Origin: CAVYTF01 sp963771435
GTDB taxonomy: Bacteria > Bacteroidota > Bacteroidia > Chitinophagales > Chitinophagaceae
Assembly (NCBI GenBank): GCA_963771435.1
Contig: CAVYTF010000003.1
Coordinates: forward strand, 1-64,000
Direction: 5' to 3'
DNA: 64,000 bases
Shown: piece by piece, positions 8,801 through 18,370 of the stretch
Numbering within the stretch: the stretch's first letter is position 1
Layout of the letters: each line of letters opens with the position of its first letter
The notes under the pieces: model-generated
Databases searched by the model: none
Told to the model about the DNA's origin: nothing
Seen by the model: only the letters and a program-made list of their open reading frames with translations
Translations under genes and position numbers: made by a program

Positions 8801-10207
8801 GATCTTGATGAAAACGCCAAAAGCTGGATGCATAGTTTAGCAACAGGCGATCTATACAGGAGTGATGTGCGTATTAAAAGCAAAAATGGGGACTACAGAT
8901 GGCATAGGGTAATTGGCGAGCCGATATTTGACAAGGAAAATAACATCGTAAAATGGGTAGGTGCATTTACTGATATCCATACAGAAAAAGCTTTTACCCA
9001 AGAATTGGAAAAGGAGGTTAAGGAACGAACCAAAGAATTAATTGATATAAACGAATCTCTTAAAAAAAGCGAAGAAAGATACCATCTCATGGTAGAAGAA
9101 GTGCAGGACTATGCCATAATTTATTTAAACCGCGATGGCATAGTTGAAAACTGGAATGAAGGTGCAGAAAAAATTAAAGGTTATAAAGCAAGCGAAATTA
9201 TTGGCAGGAGCTTTTCTAATTTTTATACACAAGAAGACAGGGAAAATAAGCTTCCTCAAAAACTATTGGCGCAGGCAACTCAAAAAGGAAAAGCTATTCA
9301 TGAAGGATGGCGGGTTAGGAAAGGAGGTAACATTTTTTGGGCAAGCGTTGTTATTACTGCCGTTCATAATGAGAAAAAGGAAGTGATCGGTTTTTCAAAG
9401 GTAACGCACGACCTTACAGAGAGAAAAAATGCTGACGATAAACTGAAACAATACGCATCGCAGCTTGAGCAACAAAATATTGACCTTGAAAAAATGAACA
9501 AGGAACTGCAGACCTTTGCTTATATATCCAGTCATGACCTGCAAGAACCATTAAGAAAAATTCAAATATTTTCTACTCAAATATTAGAGAAAGAATACCA
9601 AAATTTGTCTGAAAGCGGAAAAGATAAATTCCAAAGAATGCAAAACTCGGCAAATAGAATGCAAACACTTATTGATGATCTTCTTACCTATTCCCGAACC
9701 AATACACAGGAAAGAAAATTTGAAAAAGCAGATATTAATTCAATTGTTGATGAAGTAACAGAAGAGTTAAAAGAGGAGCTTCAACACAAGGATGCAACTA
9801 TAGAGGTTGACGGACGGTGCGAAGCCAACATTATTCCTTTCCAGTTCAGGCAACTTCTATTTAATCTTATAAATAACTCGCTTAAGTTTTCTAATCCGAG
9901 TAGAGCGCCGTATATTAAAATAAACAGTGAAATAGCGGAAGGGGCAACATTCAACAATGAAAAGCTTGTCAAAGAGGTAAAATATTGCCATATAATCGTT
10001 TCTGATAACGGCATTGGGTTCGAGCAACAATACAGTGAAAGGATATTTGAAGTATTTCAACGCCTCCATGGCAAAAACGAATATAACGGAACAGGCATAG
10101 GGCTGTCTATCGTTAAAAGAATTGTTGAAAACCACAATGGGGTTATTACAGCAAAAGGGGAATTAAATAAGGGTGCTGAATTTGATATTTATATTCCTGC
10201 AACGTGA
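5823..10207 (+). CDS. Giant cytosolic multi-PAS sensor histidine kinase (two frameshifts in this sequence)
   Basis: Read as one gene this gives ~1460 residues. I count about nine consecutive PAS/PAC units, several with the repeated opening APVAM or APVGM and closing linker EKKRATEAL or RRKIEEA. A HisKA domain follows with the phospho-acceptor His in YISSHDLQEPL, then an HATPase with N box (NLINNSLKF), G1 (DNGIGF) and G2 (GTGIGLSI). There is no signal peptide or membrane helix, so it senses cytosolic signals or serves as a scaffold. The reading frame breaks at ~6105 (one extra A in GGAGAATATGG; expected AEIWHIIESMFDG) and at ~8785 (one extra base before GTGGTTCACCCC; expected VVHPDD inside a PAS domain). 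As given, three frames cover 5823-6134, 6004-8802 and 8786-10207. No response regulator is adjacent, and it has no receiver domain. Confidence 0.85.
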
Positions 10208-10238
10208 CAGTGATAAACTTTGAAGACAATTGATCTTT

Positions 10239-10325
10239 ATGAATAAAATAATTATAGTATGCATCCTCATTTTCATCTCATCCGGTTCAATGGGGCGGAA
10301 TTCTAAAGGAAGCTTTATCAACTAG
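10239..10325 (+). CDS. Possible 28-residue peptide
   Basis: The short frame MNKIIIVCILIFISSGSMGR ends in NSKGSFIN. It looks like a signal peptide without a mature protein, between the kinase and the VOC gene. It may be the remnant of a secreted protein or chance. Confidence 0.2.
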   Translation: MNKIIIVCILIFISSGSMGRNSKGSFIN

Positions 10326-10366
10326 GTTACAAAATGGTTACACATATAAGCGAAGATCTTTAAGAT

Positions 10367-10762
10367 ATGACAAACGAAAACAGTAAAACATTTTTTGCCC
10401 CACAACTTTATATTAATAATGGAGTGAAGGATATTTCATTTTATGAAAGGGCATTTGGTGCAATAGTGGAAAGGTGTTTTTTCAATGATGACGGAAGTAT
10501 TCATGTTGCTGAGTTTTCTATTGACGGGGCTTTATTTCACCTGCATGAAGTGACAAAACCCTATTGTTTTTCTCCAGAAAAATATACTGGCACAACAGTG
10601 CTTATAGGATTGTTTGTTAAAGATGTAGATGCCATTATGACCAATGCAGTGAAGGCTGGCGCTGTTGAAATAAATGCAACAAAAGACTATGAATATGGTT
10701 ACAGGCAGGGGGAAATTGAAGACCCATTTGGGCATAGATGGTTGATAGAACAAAAAATCTAA
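10367..10762 (+). CDS. VOC family (glyoxalase/bleomycin-resistance-like, PhnB type) protein
   Basis: 131 residues with the paired beta-alpha-beta-beta-beta fold pattern of the vicinal oxygen chelate superfamily: an N-terminal half (PQLYINNGVKDISFYERAFG, then AEFSIDGALFHLHE) and a C-terminal half ending in GYRQGEIEDPFGHRWLIE, the signature of PhnB/YdeM-type members. Candidate metal ligands are the histidines and glutamate in HVAEF, HLHE and the terminal HRWLIE. The substrate cannot be predicted. It stands as a single gene between the kinase and the MtfA-like peptidase. Confidence 0.85.
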   Translation: MTNENSKTFFAPQLYINNGVKDISFYERAFGAIVERCFFNDDGSIHVAEFSIDGALFHLHEVTKPYCFSPEKYTGTTVLIGLFVKDVDAIMTNAVKAGAVEINATKDYEYGYRQGEIEDPFGHRWLIEQKI

Positions 10763-10857
10763 CTGAACCGAAGGATCGGTTGTTTTGATAAATGATCGGG
10801 TATAGCGAGTTTTACTGTTTGAATTTGGAAGTATTTGCTTAAAATTACTACGGAATT

Positions 10858-11631
10858 ATGGCACTTATTGTTGGGATAGTAATTATAGTTGCGGTCATTG
10901 GGTTTATCCTGCTGTACAAAAAGCCGGCAAAAAAGGTACAATTGCCTGACGGGTATAACAATCTCTTAGCGACACATGTTGCCTTTTACCGTTCGCTTGA
11001 TGAGGCTGGGAAAACGCGCTTTGAGGATAAGGTAAAAGAATTTCTCGGCTATATAAGCATACATGGGGTTAACACTATAGTTGACGACCTGGACAGGCTG
11101 CTGATAGCCTCAAGCGCAGTGATACCCATATTCGGCTTCCCTGAATGGAGGTATTATAACCTTAGCGATATATTGCTTTATCCCCGTTCTTTTGATGAGA
11201 CAGATTATTCAACGGAGGGCACAGGAATTATAGCGGGTATGGTTGGAAACGGGGCTATGCAAAGGATGATGATCCTCTCAAAGCCTGACCTGTACAGGGG
11301 TTTCAGCCATGTTTCGGGGAAGGAAAATACGGGGATACATGAATTTGTGCATTTGCTTGACAAAGAAGACGGTGAGGTTGACGGGTTGCCAGAGGCGTTG
11401 CTGGAAAAACAATATATCATTCCATGGCTTGAACTTATGGCAAAAAATATTGCTGCAATAAAAGAGGGAGTATCAGATATCAATCCTTATGGTTCTAAAA
11501 ATAATGCTGAATTCTTTGCCGTTGCCTCTGAATATTTTTTTGAGGATCCGGCGCAACTAAAGGAAAACCATCCTGAGCTTTATAACTTGTTAAGCAAGAT
11601 ATTCCGACAACATCCGCCGGGTATTTTTTAA
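10858..11631 (+). CDS. MtfA-like zinc-dependent peptidase (M90 family)
   Basis: 257 residues. Residues 1-20 form a single N-terminal membrane helix, followed by a soluble domain. The zinc site HEFVH is at about 161-165, and the downstream glutamate motif NAEFFAVASEYFFEDP carries the third ligand. This is the E. coli MtfA (DgsA anti-repressor)/M90 peptidase pattern, and the length matches the family. In Bacteroidota its partner is unknown, since Mlc is not expected, so the function is limited to membrane-tethered metallopeptidase. Confidence 0.85.
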   Translation: MALIVGIVIIVAVIGFILLYKKPAKKVQLPDGYNNLLATHVAFYRSLDEAGKTRFEDKVKEFLGYISIHGVNTIVDDLDRLLIASSAVIPIFGFPEWRYYNLSDILLYPRSFDETDYSTEGTGIIAGMVGNGAMQRMMILSKPDLYRGFSHVSGKENTGIHEFVHLLDKEDGEVDGLPEALLEKQYIIPWLELMAKNIAAIKEGVSDINPYGSKNNAEFFAVASEYFFEDPAQLKENHPELYNLLSKIFRQHPPGIF

Positions 11632-11702
11632 GCGTGCAGAAACTTTGCCCGCACAGTTATAGAAAATTATTTAACTTGCTTTCCTACTTTAATCTTTCGG
11701 GT

Positions 11703-13277
11703 ATGAAAAGTTTGTTTAGCGTCATCTTTCTTTTACTCTCCAGTTTTTCGTTCGCACAGGAAACCGACTTATCTGGCGGAACTGTTTTTGAAGGCGAGCC
11801 TTATCTTGCCATTGATCCGTCTAACCCGCAACACATGATCGTTGCATGGATGGGGTGGGTTTATGGAACGGAGCTTAATATAAAAACTAAGGCAACCTTT
11901 AATGGCGGCAAAACCTGGAGCAATGCAGTTGCCTTGCCACATATATCACCGACCTATACTTCAGCAGATCCGTCTATTGCTTTCGACCATTCGGGCAATG
12001 CATATACCTGTTATATTGATTACAGGCAAAGCCCCGATTCGGGTGGGGTATATACTACCAAGTCGACCGACGGAGGCCTTACATGGGGAAAGCCCAACCC
12101 CGTTATCAACGTGTTCTCAGACGGCAAAGAAGAGCCAATAGACCGCCCATGGCTTACGATAAGACTCAGCAAGGGGTCGAAGCCTGACACCATGTATGTA
12201 ACCACGAAACCTGCGCCATTGATAGCCGCACCTGTGAGGCCCTATTTAAGCACCTCTTACAATTACGGGGTTGGGTGGCAACCATGGAGGTATATTGACA
12301 CCATCGGTTACAGGGTTGGAAGTGTGATAACAGCACCGATGGCTGCGCCCGGAATAGATTCATCGGGAAAGTTTCATTGTGTTTATCCCGCATATTATGC
12401 TCCGGAAAGCATTTATCCAAGATATATTATGGCAACTAATGTGTCCCCGACGCATTTTACTTATAGTGTTGCAGCAACCAGTACTGCCGGTGGTTTAGAT
12501 ACGCTTTCAAAAAATGGAGGAAGGTTTATCTGCGATCCAAAGAATAATGCGCATTATGGCTTTATTTGCCTGATGAACTATACATCGACCAAAGACACAG
12601 ATATGGATGTGAAATTTGTGGAGACCTATAACAGTGGGACTACATGGAGCAGCCCTGTGCGTGTAAATGATGACCCTGTTGGCAATGGAAAAATGCAGGA
12701 CCTTGTTTGGGCAAATTTTGATGAGAAAGGTGATATAATTGCTGCATGGCGGGATAGGAGAAATGCACCGGGCAAAGGTTACCAGCAGCCCTCTGAAATT
12801 TGGGGCGCTATAAAGTGGGAGGATTCTATTGCGTTTTCTGCCAATTACAGAGTATCGGACAGTTTAGTCCCTTATAACAACGAGTACCTTTCTGTGGCAG
12901 GGAATGATTTTATGAATGTGGGGATGCAGCAGGACACAATGAGCGCTATCTGGGGCGATGTTAGAACGGGAGTGCTGAATATCTGGTTTGTGCGAAAGAA
13001 TATGAAGACAAAAACTAAAACCAAAACGCTTCAATTGGTTTCTGAGAAGATCCCTGTAGTGAATATATATCCTAATCCTGCTGGCAGTTCATTCACATTG
13101 GATGGAGAGGGCATTGAAGAAATAGAATTGTATGATCTGTCGGGCAGAAAGGTTTTGGAGCAGCGAATCAATAATGATAAAACGGTGATCAATATGCCAA
13201 CACTTCCCCCCGGAATTTATCCAGCAGTAATAAAAACCAAATTAGGCATAGTAACTGCTAAGGTTATACGACAATAA
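11703..13277 (+). CDS. T9SS-secreted Asp-box (sialidase-like propeller) protein
   Basis: I use the ATG at 11703 (MKSLFSVIFLLLSSFSFAQ) because it opens a clean signal peptide; an in-frame GTG at 11634 adds 23 residues without one. The 524-residue protein has BNR/Asp-box motifs typical of sialidase-like six-bladed propellers (STDGGLTWGKP, NGGKTWSNA, NSGTTWSSPV). Residues ~455-524 are a type A sorting domain (VNIYPNPAGSSFTLDG, LSGRKVLEQ, LPPGIYPAVIKT, AKVIRQ). It is therefore exported and probably attached to the cell surface. The catalytic Arg triad and Tyr/Glu of true sialidases could not be assigned, so enzymatic activity is uncertain. It begins close behind the MtfA-like gene. Confidence 0.8.
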   Translation: MKSLFSVIFLLLSSFSFAQETDLSGGTVFEGEPYLAIDPSNPQHMIVAWMGWVYGTELNIKTKATFNGGKTWSNAVALPHISPTYTSADPSIAFDHSGNAYTCYIDYRQSPDSGGVYTTKSTDGGLTWGKPNPVINVFSDGKEEPIDRPWLTIRLSKGSKPDTMYVTTKPAPLIAAPVRPYLSTSYNYGVGWQPWRYIDTIGYRVGSVITAPMAAPGIDSSGKFHCVYPAYYAPESIYPRYIMATNVSPTHFTYSVAATSTAGGLDTLSKNGGRFICDPKNNAHYGFICLMNYTSTKDTDMDVKFVETYNSGTTWSSPVRVNDDPVGNGKMQDLVWANFDEKGDIIAAWRDRRNAPGKGYQQPSEIWGAIKWEDSIAFSANYRVSDSLVPYNNEYLSVAGNDFMNVGMQQDTMSAIWGDVRTGVLNIWFVRKNMKTKTKTKTLQLVSEKIPVVNIYPNPAGSSFTLDGEGIEEIELYDLSGRKVLEQRINNDKTVINMPTLPPGIYPAVIKTKLGIVTAKVIRQ

Positions 13278-13337
13278 AGGGGGTGCAAACAATTTCGACA
13301 ATACAATGAAGGCGATACCAAAAATAAAATCCATCAC

Positions 13338-14087
13338 ATGAAAAAGAAGGAAGAAAATACATTGCATGAATTATTTATAGAGTTGGTTAAGCTGCAAAAG
13401 GAAGTTATATCGTCCAACCTGAAATTGCTTGTAATACTGGAAGGAAGAGACGCTGCGGGAAAAGACGGAACCATAAAAAGAATTGTCAAACACCTCAGCC
13501 CGCGCGAAACTATAGTGGTAGCATTGGGAAAACCTTCTGACTGGCAGGAACGCGAATGGTATTTTCAGCGTTATACTGCTCATCTTCCCCTATCGGGTGA
13601 ATTTGTGCTGTTTAACCGTAGCTGGTATAATAGGGCAGGGGTAGAAAAGATAATGGGTTTCTGCAGCCATAAAGAATACAAATCGTTTTTCACAGAAGTT
13701 GAGTTATTTGAGAAGGGCCTCAATGACGCAGGCTTTATCATTCTAAAATATTATCTTGATATAAGCAAAAAGGAGCAGGAAAAAAGGTTAAAAGATCGCG
13801 AGAAAGACCCGCTGAAACAATGGAAAATAAGCCCTATTGATGAAGTAGCGCAAAAGCACTGGAAAAATTATTCTGAAGCCCGCAATGAAATGCTTTTAAA
13901 AACAAATTTCAAACACGCGCCCTGGTTTGTTGTTAATGCAGAAGATAAAGATGCCTCCCATATCGCGCTTATCACCCATCTTTTAAACAGGATGGACTAT
14001 AAAAATAAGGATGAAAAGTTGGTATCGCATAATTACGGATTGGTTTACCCTGCGACACCGGAGATAATAAAGGATTCGCTTTATTGA
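13338..14087 (+). CDS. ppk2: Polyphosphate kinase 2 (PPK2 class I)
   Basis: 249 residues. It transfers phosphate between polyphosphate and nucleoside diphosphates. Walker A is GRDAAGKDG at ~36-44, with the lid and Walker B region LFNRSWYNRAGVEKIMGF. KKEQEKRLKDREKDPLKQWK and HWKNYSEARNEM are family hallmarks, and an Asp follows the Walker A lysine. Length and motifs are complete. It precedes the ackA-xfp pair in the same direction, with minisatellite DNA in between, so these energy-metabolism genes may or may not be co-regulated. Confidence 0.9.
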   Translation: MKKKEENTLHELFIELVKLQKEVISSNLKLLVILEGRDAAGKDGTIKRIVKHLSPRETIVVALGKPSDWQEREWYFQRYTAHLPLSGEFVLFNRSWYNRAGVEKIMGFCSHKEYKSFFTEVELFEKGLNDAGFIILKYYLDISKKEQEKRLKDREKDPLKQWKISPIDEVAQKHWKNYSEARNEMLLKTNFKHAPWFVVNAEDKDASHIALITHLLNRMDYKNKDEKLVSHNYGLVYPATPEIIKDSLY

Positions 14088-14117
14088 TATATCCGTTCAA
14101 AATATAGGGAACTCACT

Positions 14118-14413
14118 CACAGAACGAATAAAGCGTCTCACAGAGCGAATAAAGCGATTCACAGAGAGAGAATAAAGCGATTCACAGAACGAATAAAGCG
14201 ATTCACAGAACGAATAAAGCGTCTCACAGAACGAATAAAGCGTCTCACAGAACGAATAAAGCTACTCACAGAACGAATAAAGCGTCTCACAGAACGAATA
14301 AAGCGTCTCACAGAACGAATAAAGCGATTCACAGAACGAATAAAGCGTCTCACAGAACGAATAAAGCTACTCACAGAACGAATAAAGCGTCTCACAGAAC
14401 GAATAAAGCGACT
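14118..14413. repeat. 21-bp minisatellite, 14 units
   Basis: Fourteen tandem units of CACAGAACGAATAAAGC plus a variable four-base end (GTCT, GATT, TACT or GACT). All are 21 bp except the third, which is 23 bp. The array fills the gap between ppk2 and ackA. The - strand is open as a heptad repeat (RFIRSVR) only because 21 is a multiple of three; I do not consider it a gene. The remaining ~125 bases to 14538 are the ackA leader with no recognised element. Confidence 0.9.
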
Positions 14414-14538
14414 AACACTTTACCCGACATCCCCAATGATAAAGATAAGTTTACCTTGCAAGCAGGTTGTGTTACCATAAAATATAACTATCTTGGTACT
14501 TTCTACCTCTTTGTCAGGATCAATGAAGAATTAGCAGA

Positions 14539-15735
14539 ATGCAGCAAAACTCTACCATCTTAACTATCAACGGCGGCTCCTCCAGCATAAAGTTCGCTTT
14601 ATATCAAAAGCAGACAGGCCTGTCACAATTATTAAACGGCCAAATAGAGCGCATCGGCACAAAAAACACCACGCTAGAGGCTAATGACGTTGCCAATAAT
14701 AAGAAAGAAACCACCCCCATTGATGCAACCAACCATGAACAGGCAGTAAACTATCTTATAAACTGGCTTCAAAAGCAGCAACATCTTGATTCAATAACCG
14801 CCATCGGCCATCGCATCGTTCACGGCATGAAACACACCGCCCCGGAACTCATCACTCCCGCGCTAATAGATGAATTAAAACAAATAAGCACTTTCGATCC
14901 TGAGCATTTACCCGGAGAAATAGCCCTCATCGAAGCATTCATCAAGCAGTTCCCCGAGTTGCCACAGATAGCCTGCTTTGACACTTCTTTTCATACTTCC
15001 ATGCCCGTAGTTGCTAAAATGTTACCTATTCCACGCCGCTATTATGAAAAAGGCATCCAGCGATATGGCTTTCATGGGCTTTCTTATGCCTACCTTATGA
15101 AAGAACTCACTTCACGCGAAGGCGTTAAAGCGGCAAAAGGCAAAATAATATTAGCCCATCTGGGCAGCGGCGCCAGCCTCGCCGCAGTAAAAGACGGCAA
15201 AAGCATCGATACGAGTATGGGCTTCACGCCTACTTCCGGTATCTCCATGGGAACCCGAACCGGAGACCTCGACCCCGGCGTGGCATGGTATTTTATGCAG
15301 GCAGAAAAAATGAATGCCGATCAGTTCAGCCATTTGATCAACCACGAGTCGGGTCTGCTAGGCGTATCAGAAACAAGCGCTGATATGAGGGAATTAATAA
15401 AAACGCAACCCACTGATAACAGGGCAGCAGAGGCAATTGATCTGTTTTGCTATCAAGCTAAAAAGCGGATCGGTTCATTTGCTGCTGTACTAGGAGGATT
15501 GGATATGCTGGTTTTTTCAGGAGGCATCGGGGAACATTCACCAGAAGTGCGAAGCAAAATATGTAAGAACATGCAATTCCTGGGAATTGAATTGGACGAA
15601 ACAAAGAATGCAGCAAACGAGACAATTATTTCTACTGGAGGCAGCAAAGTAGTAGTGCATGTAATCACTACGAACGAAGAATTAATGATAGCGAAACTGG
15701 TAACAGGATTATTAGAAACTCAATTAAAAAACTAA
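14539..15735 (+). CDS. ackA: Acetate kinase
   Basis: 398 residues, full family length. It makes ATP and acetate from acetyl-phosphate and ADP. Motifs in order: NGGSSSIKFALY (adenosine/phosphate site), HRIVHGM, CFDTSFH, RYGFHGLSY, HLGSGASLAAV, and MGFTPTSGISMGTRTGDLDP carrying the active-site Arg region, then a C-terminal GGIGEHS. The phosphoketolase gene starts 25 bases downstream, so acetyl-phosphate is probably supplied by that enzyme rather than by Pta; no pta is in the window. The pair is a compact operon. Confidence 0.95.
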   Translation: MQQNSTILTINGGSSSIKFALYQKQTGLSQLLNGQIERIGTKNTTLEANDVANNKKETTPIDATNHEQAVNYLINWLQKQQHLDSITAIGHRIVHGMKHTAPELITPALIDELKQISTFDPEHLPGEIALIEAFIKQFPELPQIACFDTSFHTSMPVVAKMLPIPRRYYEKGIQRYGFHGLSYAYLMKELTSREGVKAAKGKIILAHLGSGASLAAVKDGKSIDTSMGFTPTSGISMGTRTGDLDPGVAWYFMQAEKMNADQFSHLINHESGLLGVSETSADMRELIKTQPTDNRAAEAIDLFCYQAKKRIGSFAAVLGGLDMLVFSGGIGEHSPEVRSKICKNMQFLGIELDETKNAANETIISTGGSKVVVHVITTNEELMIAKLVTGLLETQLKN

Positions 15736-15760
15736 TTCACTCAAATAAAATAAAACTATT

Positions 15761-18146
15761 ATGATACAAGGAATTGATGATGTTATGGCAGATACGTTAT
15801 CACCCGTTTTACTTGAGAAGATGAATGCCTATTGGCGTGCAGCTAATTATTTGTCTGTGGGGCAAATCTATTTACAGGACAATCCACTCTTAAAAGAACC
15901 TTTGGCGCCTGAACATATTAAAAACATGCTGCTTGGTCATTGGGGGACTACCCCCGGACAGAACTTTATATACGTTCATCTGAACCGCATTATCAAAAAG
16001 TATGACCTGGATATGGTTTACATTTCAGGTCCCGGCCATGGTGGCCCTGCCATCGTAGGCAATGTATATCTTGAAGGGACATACAGCGAAGTTTACCCAA
16101 ATATCTCTCAAGACACAGAGGGATTAAAAAAACTATTTAAGCAATTCTCTTTTCCCGGCGGCATACCAAGTCACGTTTCTCCCGAGTGCCCCGGCTCCAT
16201 GCACGAGGGTGGCGAACTCGGCTATTCCCTTAGCCATGCTTTCGGGGCGGTTTTTGATAACCCCGGGTTAACGGTGGCATGTGTGATTGGTGATGGAGAA
16301 GCAGAAACGGGTCCCTTAGCTACTTCCTGGCATTCCAATAAATTTCTGAATCCCGTAACTGATGGGGTAGTGCTACCTATCCTCCATTTAAACGGGTATA
16401 AAATATCCAATCCAACCATACTTGCGCGCATCAGTGATGAAGAATTGGAACAATTGTTTTTGGGTTATGGATGGAAACCCTACATGGTAGAAGGCGATGA
16501 CCCAATGGAGATGCATGAAAAGATGGCGGCTTTGCTGGATAAGGTTATGGATGAAATAAAGGAAATAAAATCTAATGCGGTAACCAATCAGAATGCCGGC
16601 CGTCCTCGCTGGCCAATGATCATCCTGAAAACGCCTAAGGGATGGACGGGACCGAAGTTTGTAAACAGGTTACCTGTTGAAGGAACATTCAGGTCGCACC
16701 AGGTTCCTATCACTGACCCTGCTACTAACCCGGCACATCTTAAACAATTGGAAGAATGGCTCAGGAGCTATAAGCCGGAAGAGCTTTTTGATGATGAAGG
16801 ACATTTAATTACTGAACTGGCAGAACTCGCGCCTAAAGGAGAACATCGTATGGGCGCTAACCTGCACGCCAATGGCGGTTTGTTGCTGAAAGACCTGCAC
16901 ATGCCCGACTTTAAGGAGTATGCATCCAAATTTGCAGCAAAGGGGCGATAAAGGTGACGGCGATACTTTGTTAATGGGCACTTTTATAAGAGATATTATT
17001 AAGCTAAACAGTGAAGAACGGAACTTCAGAGTGTTTGGCCCTGATGAAACACTCTCTAACAAGCTAAATGCTGTGTTTGAAGCCACTAACCGGCAATGGG
17101 ATGCTGAAACAATCGAGATTGATGAATTCCTCAAGAAAGATGGCCGTGTAATGGAAATGCTTAGCGAACACCAGTGCGAAGGTTGGCTGGAAGGTTACCT
17201 GCTCACGGGCAGGCATGGCTTATTTAACTGCTACGAAGCATTTATCCATATCATTGATTCCATGTTCAACCAGCACGCAAAGTGGCTGAAAGTAACAGCA
17301 CATCTTCCATGGAGAAGAAAACTATCATCCTTAAATATATTACTTACTTCCCATGTGTGGCGTCAGGATCATAATGGTTTTACCCATCAGGACCCAGGGT
17401 TTATTGACCATGTGGTAAACAAAAAAGCAGAAGTAGTGCGTGTCTATCTCCCGCCGGATGCCAACTCTCTTTTATCTGTGATGGATCATTGTCTGCGCAG
17501 CAAGCATTATGTAAATGTAATAATAGCGGGCAAACATCCCGCCCCGCAATGGCTCCCAATGGAAGAGGCGGTTATACATTGCACTAAGGGAATTGGCATT
17601 TGGGAATGGGCAAGCAACGACGGGGGGACTGAACCTGATGTGGTCATGGCTTGTGCAGGCGATGTGCCAACGCTGGAAATACTGGCCGCTGTTTCAATAC
17701 TCCGTGAAAAACTACCTGCGCTTAAAGTACGTGTAGTAAATGTAGTAGACCTGATGAAATTACAGCCACAGTCAGAACATCCGCATGGCTTGAGTGATGC
17801 TGATTTTGATATGCTCTTCACCAAAAGCAAACCAGTTATCTTTGCCTTTCATGCCTATCCATGGCTTATTCACAGGCTTACTTACAGGCGAACCAACCAT
17901 GATAACATTCATGTACGCGGCTATAAGGAAGAAGGCACTATAACCACAGCATTCGACATGACTGTTCTCAATGAGATGGATCGTTTTCACCTGGTGCAGG
18001 ATGTGCTTGACAGGTTGCCTCAATTGAAAGACAGTGCCGCCTATCTGAAACAGGAAATGCAGGATAAATTAATACAGCATAGCTATTATATCAGGGGGAA
18101 TGGAATGGATATGCCTGAAATCAGGAACTGGAAGTGGAAAAACTAA
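15761..18146 (+). CDS. xfp: Xylulose-5-phosphate/fructose-6-phosphate phosphoketolase (frameshift at ~16942)
   Basis: Read as one gene, 794 residues, the normal size. It uses thiamine diphosphate to split xylulose-5-P or fructose-6-P into acetyl-phosphate plus glyceraldehyde-3-P or erythrose-4-P. Visible hallmarks are GQNFIYVHLNR, SGPGHGGPA, EGTYSEVYP, FPGGIPSHVSPECPGS, GDGEAETGPLATSWH and LHLNGYKI in the N-terminal half, and HQCEGWLEGYLLTGRHGLFN, QDHNGFTHQDPG and AFHAYPWLIHRLTYRR in the C-terminal half. The frame breaks in GGGG at 16942-16945: deleting one G joins the halves as KGDKGDGDTLLMG, so one extra base separates two otherwise intact halves (15761-16951 and 16920-18146). It probably forms an operon with ackA, together constituting a phosphoketolase-acetate ATP-yielding branch. 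Confidence 0.93.
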
Positions 18147-18229
18147 AACCATTGTATAGAGATATTAAAATTGGCATAATTTTCACAAAATTAGACTTAA
18201 AGTAAAAAGAGTATAACAATTCGTTAACG

Positions 18230-18260
18230 TTTGGGTAATCTTTTTTTTTGCATAACTTTA
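18230..18260 (+). promoter_or_regulatory. Candidate Bacteroidota-type promoter for the first MBG/SprB gene
   Basis: TTTG (18230-18233), a 19-bp spacer and TAACTTTA (18253-18260) approximate the -33 TTTG / -7 TAnnTTTG consensus of the Bacteroidota primary sigma factor. TAACTTTG at 18282-18289 is an alternative -7 element with no spaced TTTG. The 224-base gap after xfp holds nothing else recognised. Confidence 0.35.
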
Positions 18261-18370
18261 CAATTATATAAAATTTTATGTTAACTTTGGTTTTATAAAG
18301 TAAAGGTTAAATTTTGCATTAGTTTTAATTATAATTCATTTCCTAACAAAAAATTAAAAACCACTTTTTT

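Noticed and set aside
5823..10207. Hybrid kinase with receiver domain, or phytochrome
   Set aside because: No receiver Asp motif, GAF or bilin-binding Cys was found; only PAS, HisKA and HATPase are visible.
14159..14395. 78-residue frame on the - strand made of RFIRSV heptads
   Set aside because: It is produced by the 21-bp minisatellite; there is no start context, no non-repeat domain, and all frames with that period stay open.
14118..14413. CRISPR-like array
   Set aside because: Units are contiguous 21-mers with no spacers, and there is no cas gene.
16900..16960. Programmed frameshift or two separate phosphoketolase subunits
   Set aside because: The break is one extra G in GGGG within a region that is continuous in the family; eight similar breaks elsewhere make a shared artefact more likely.
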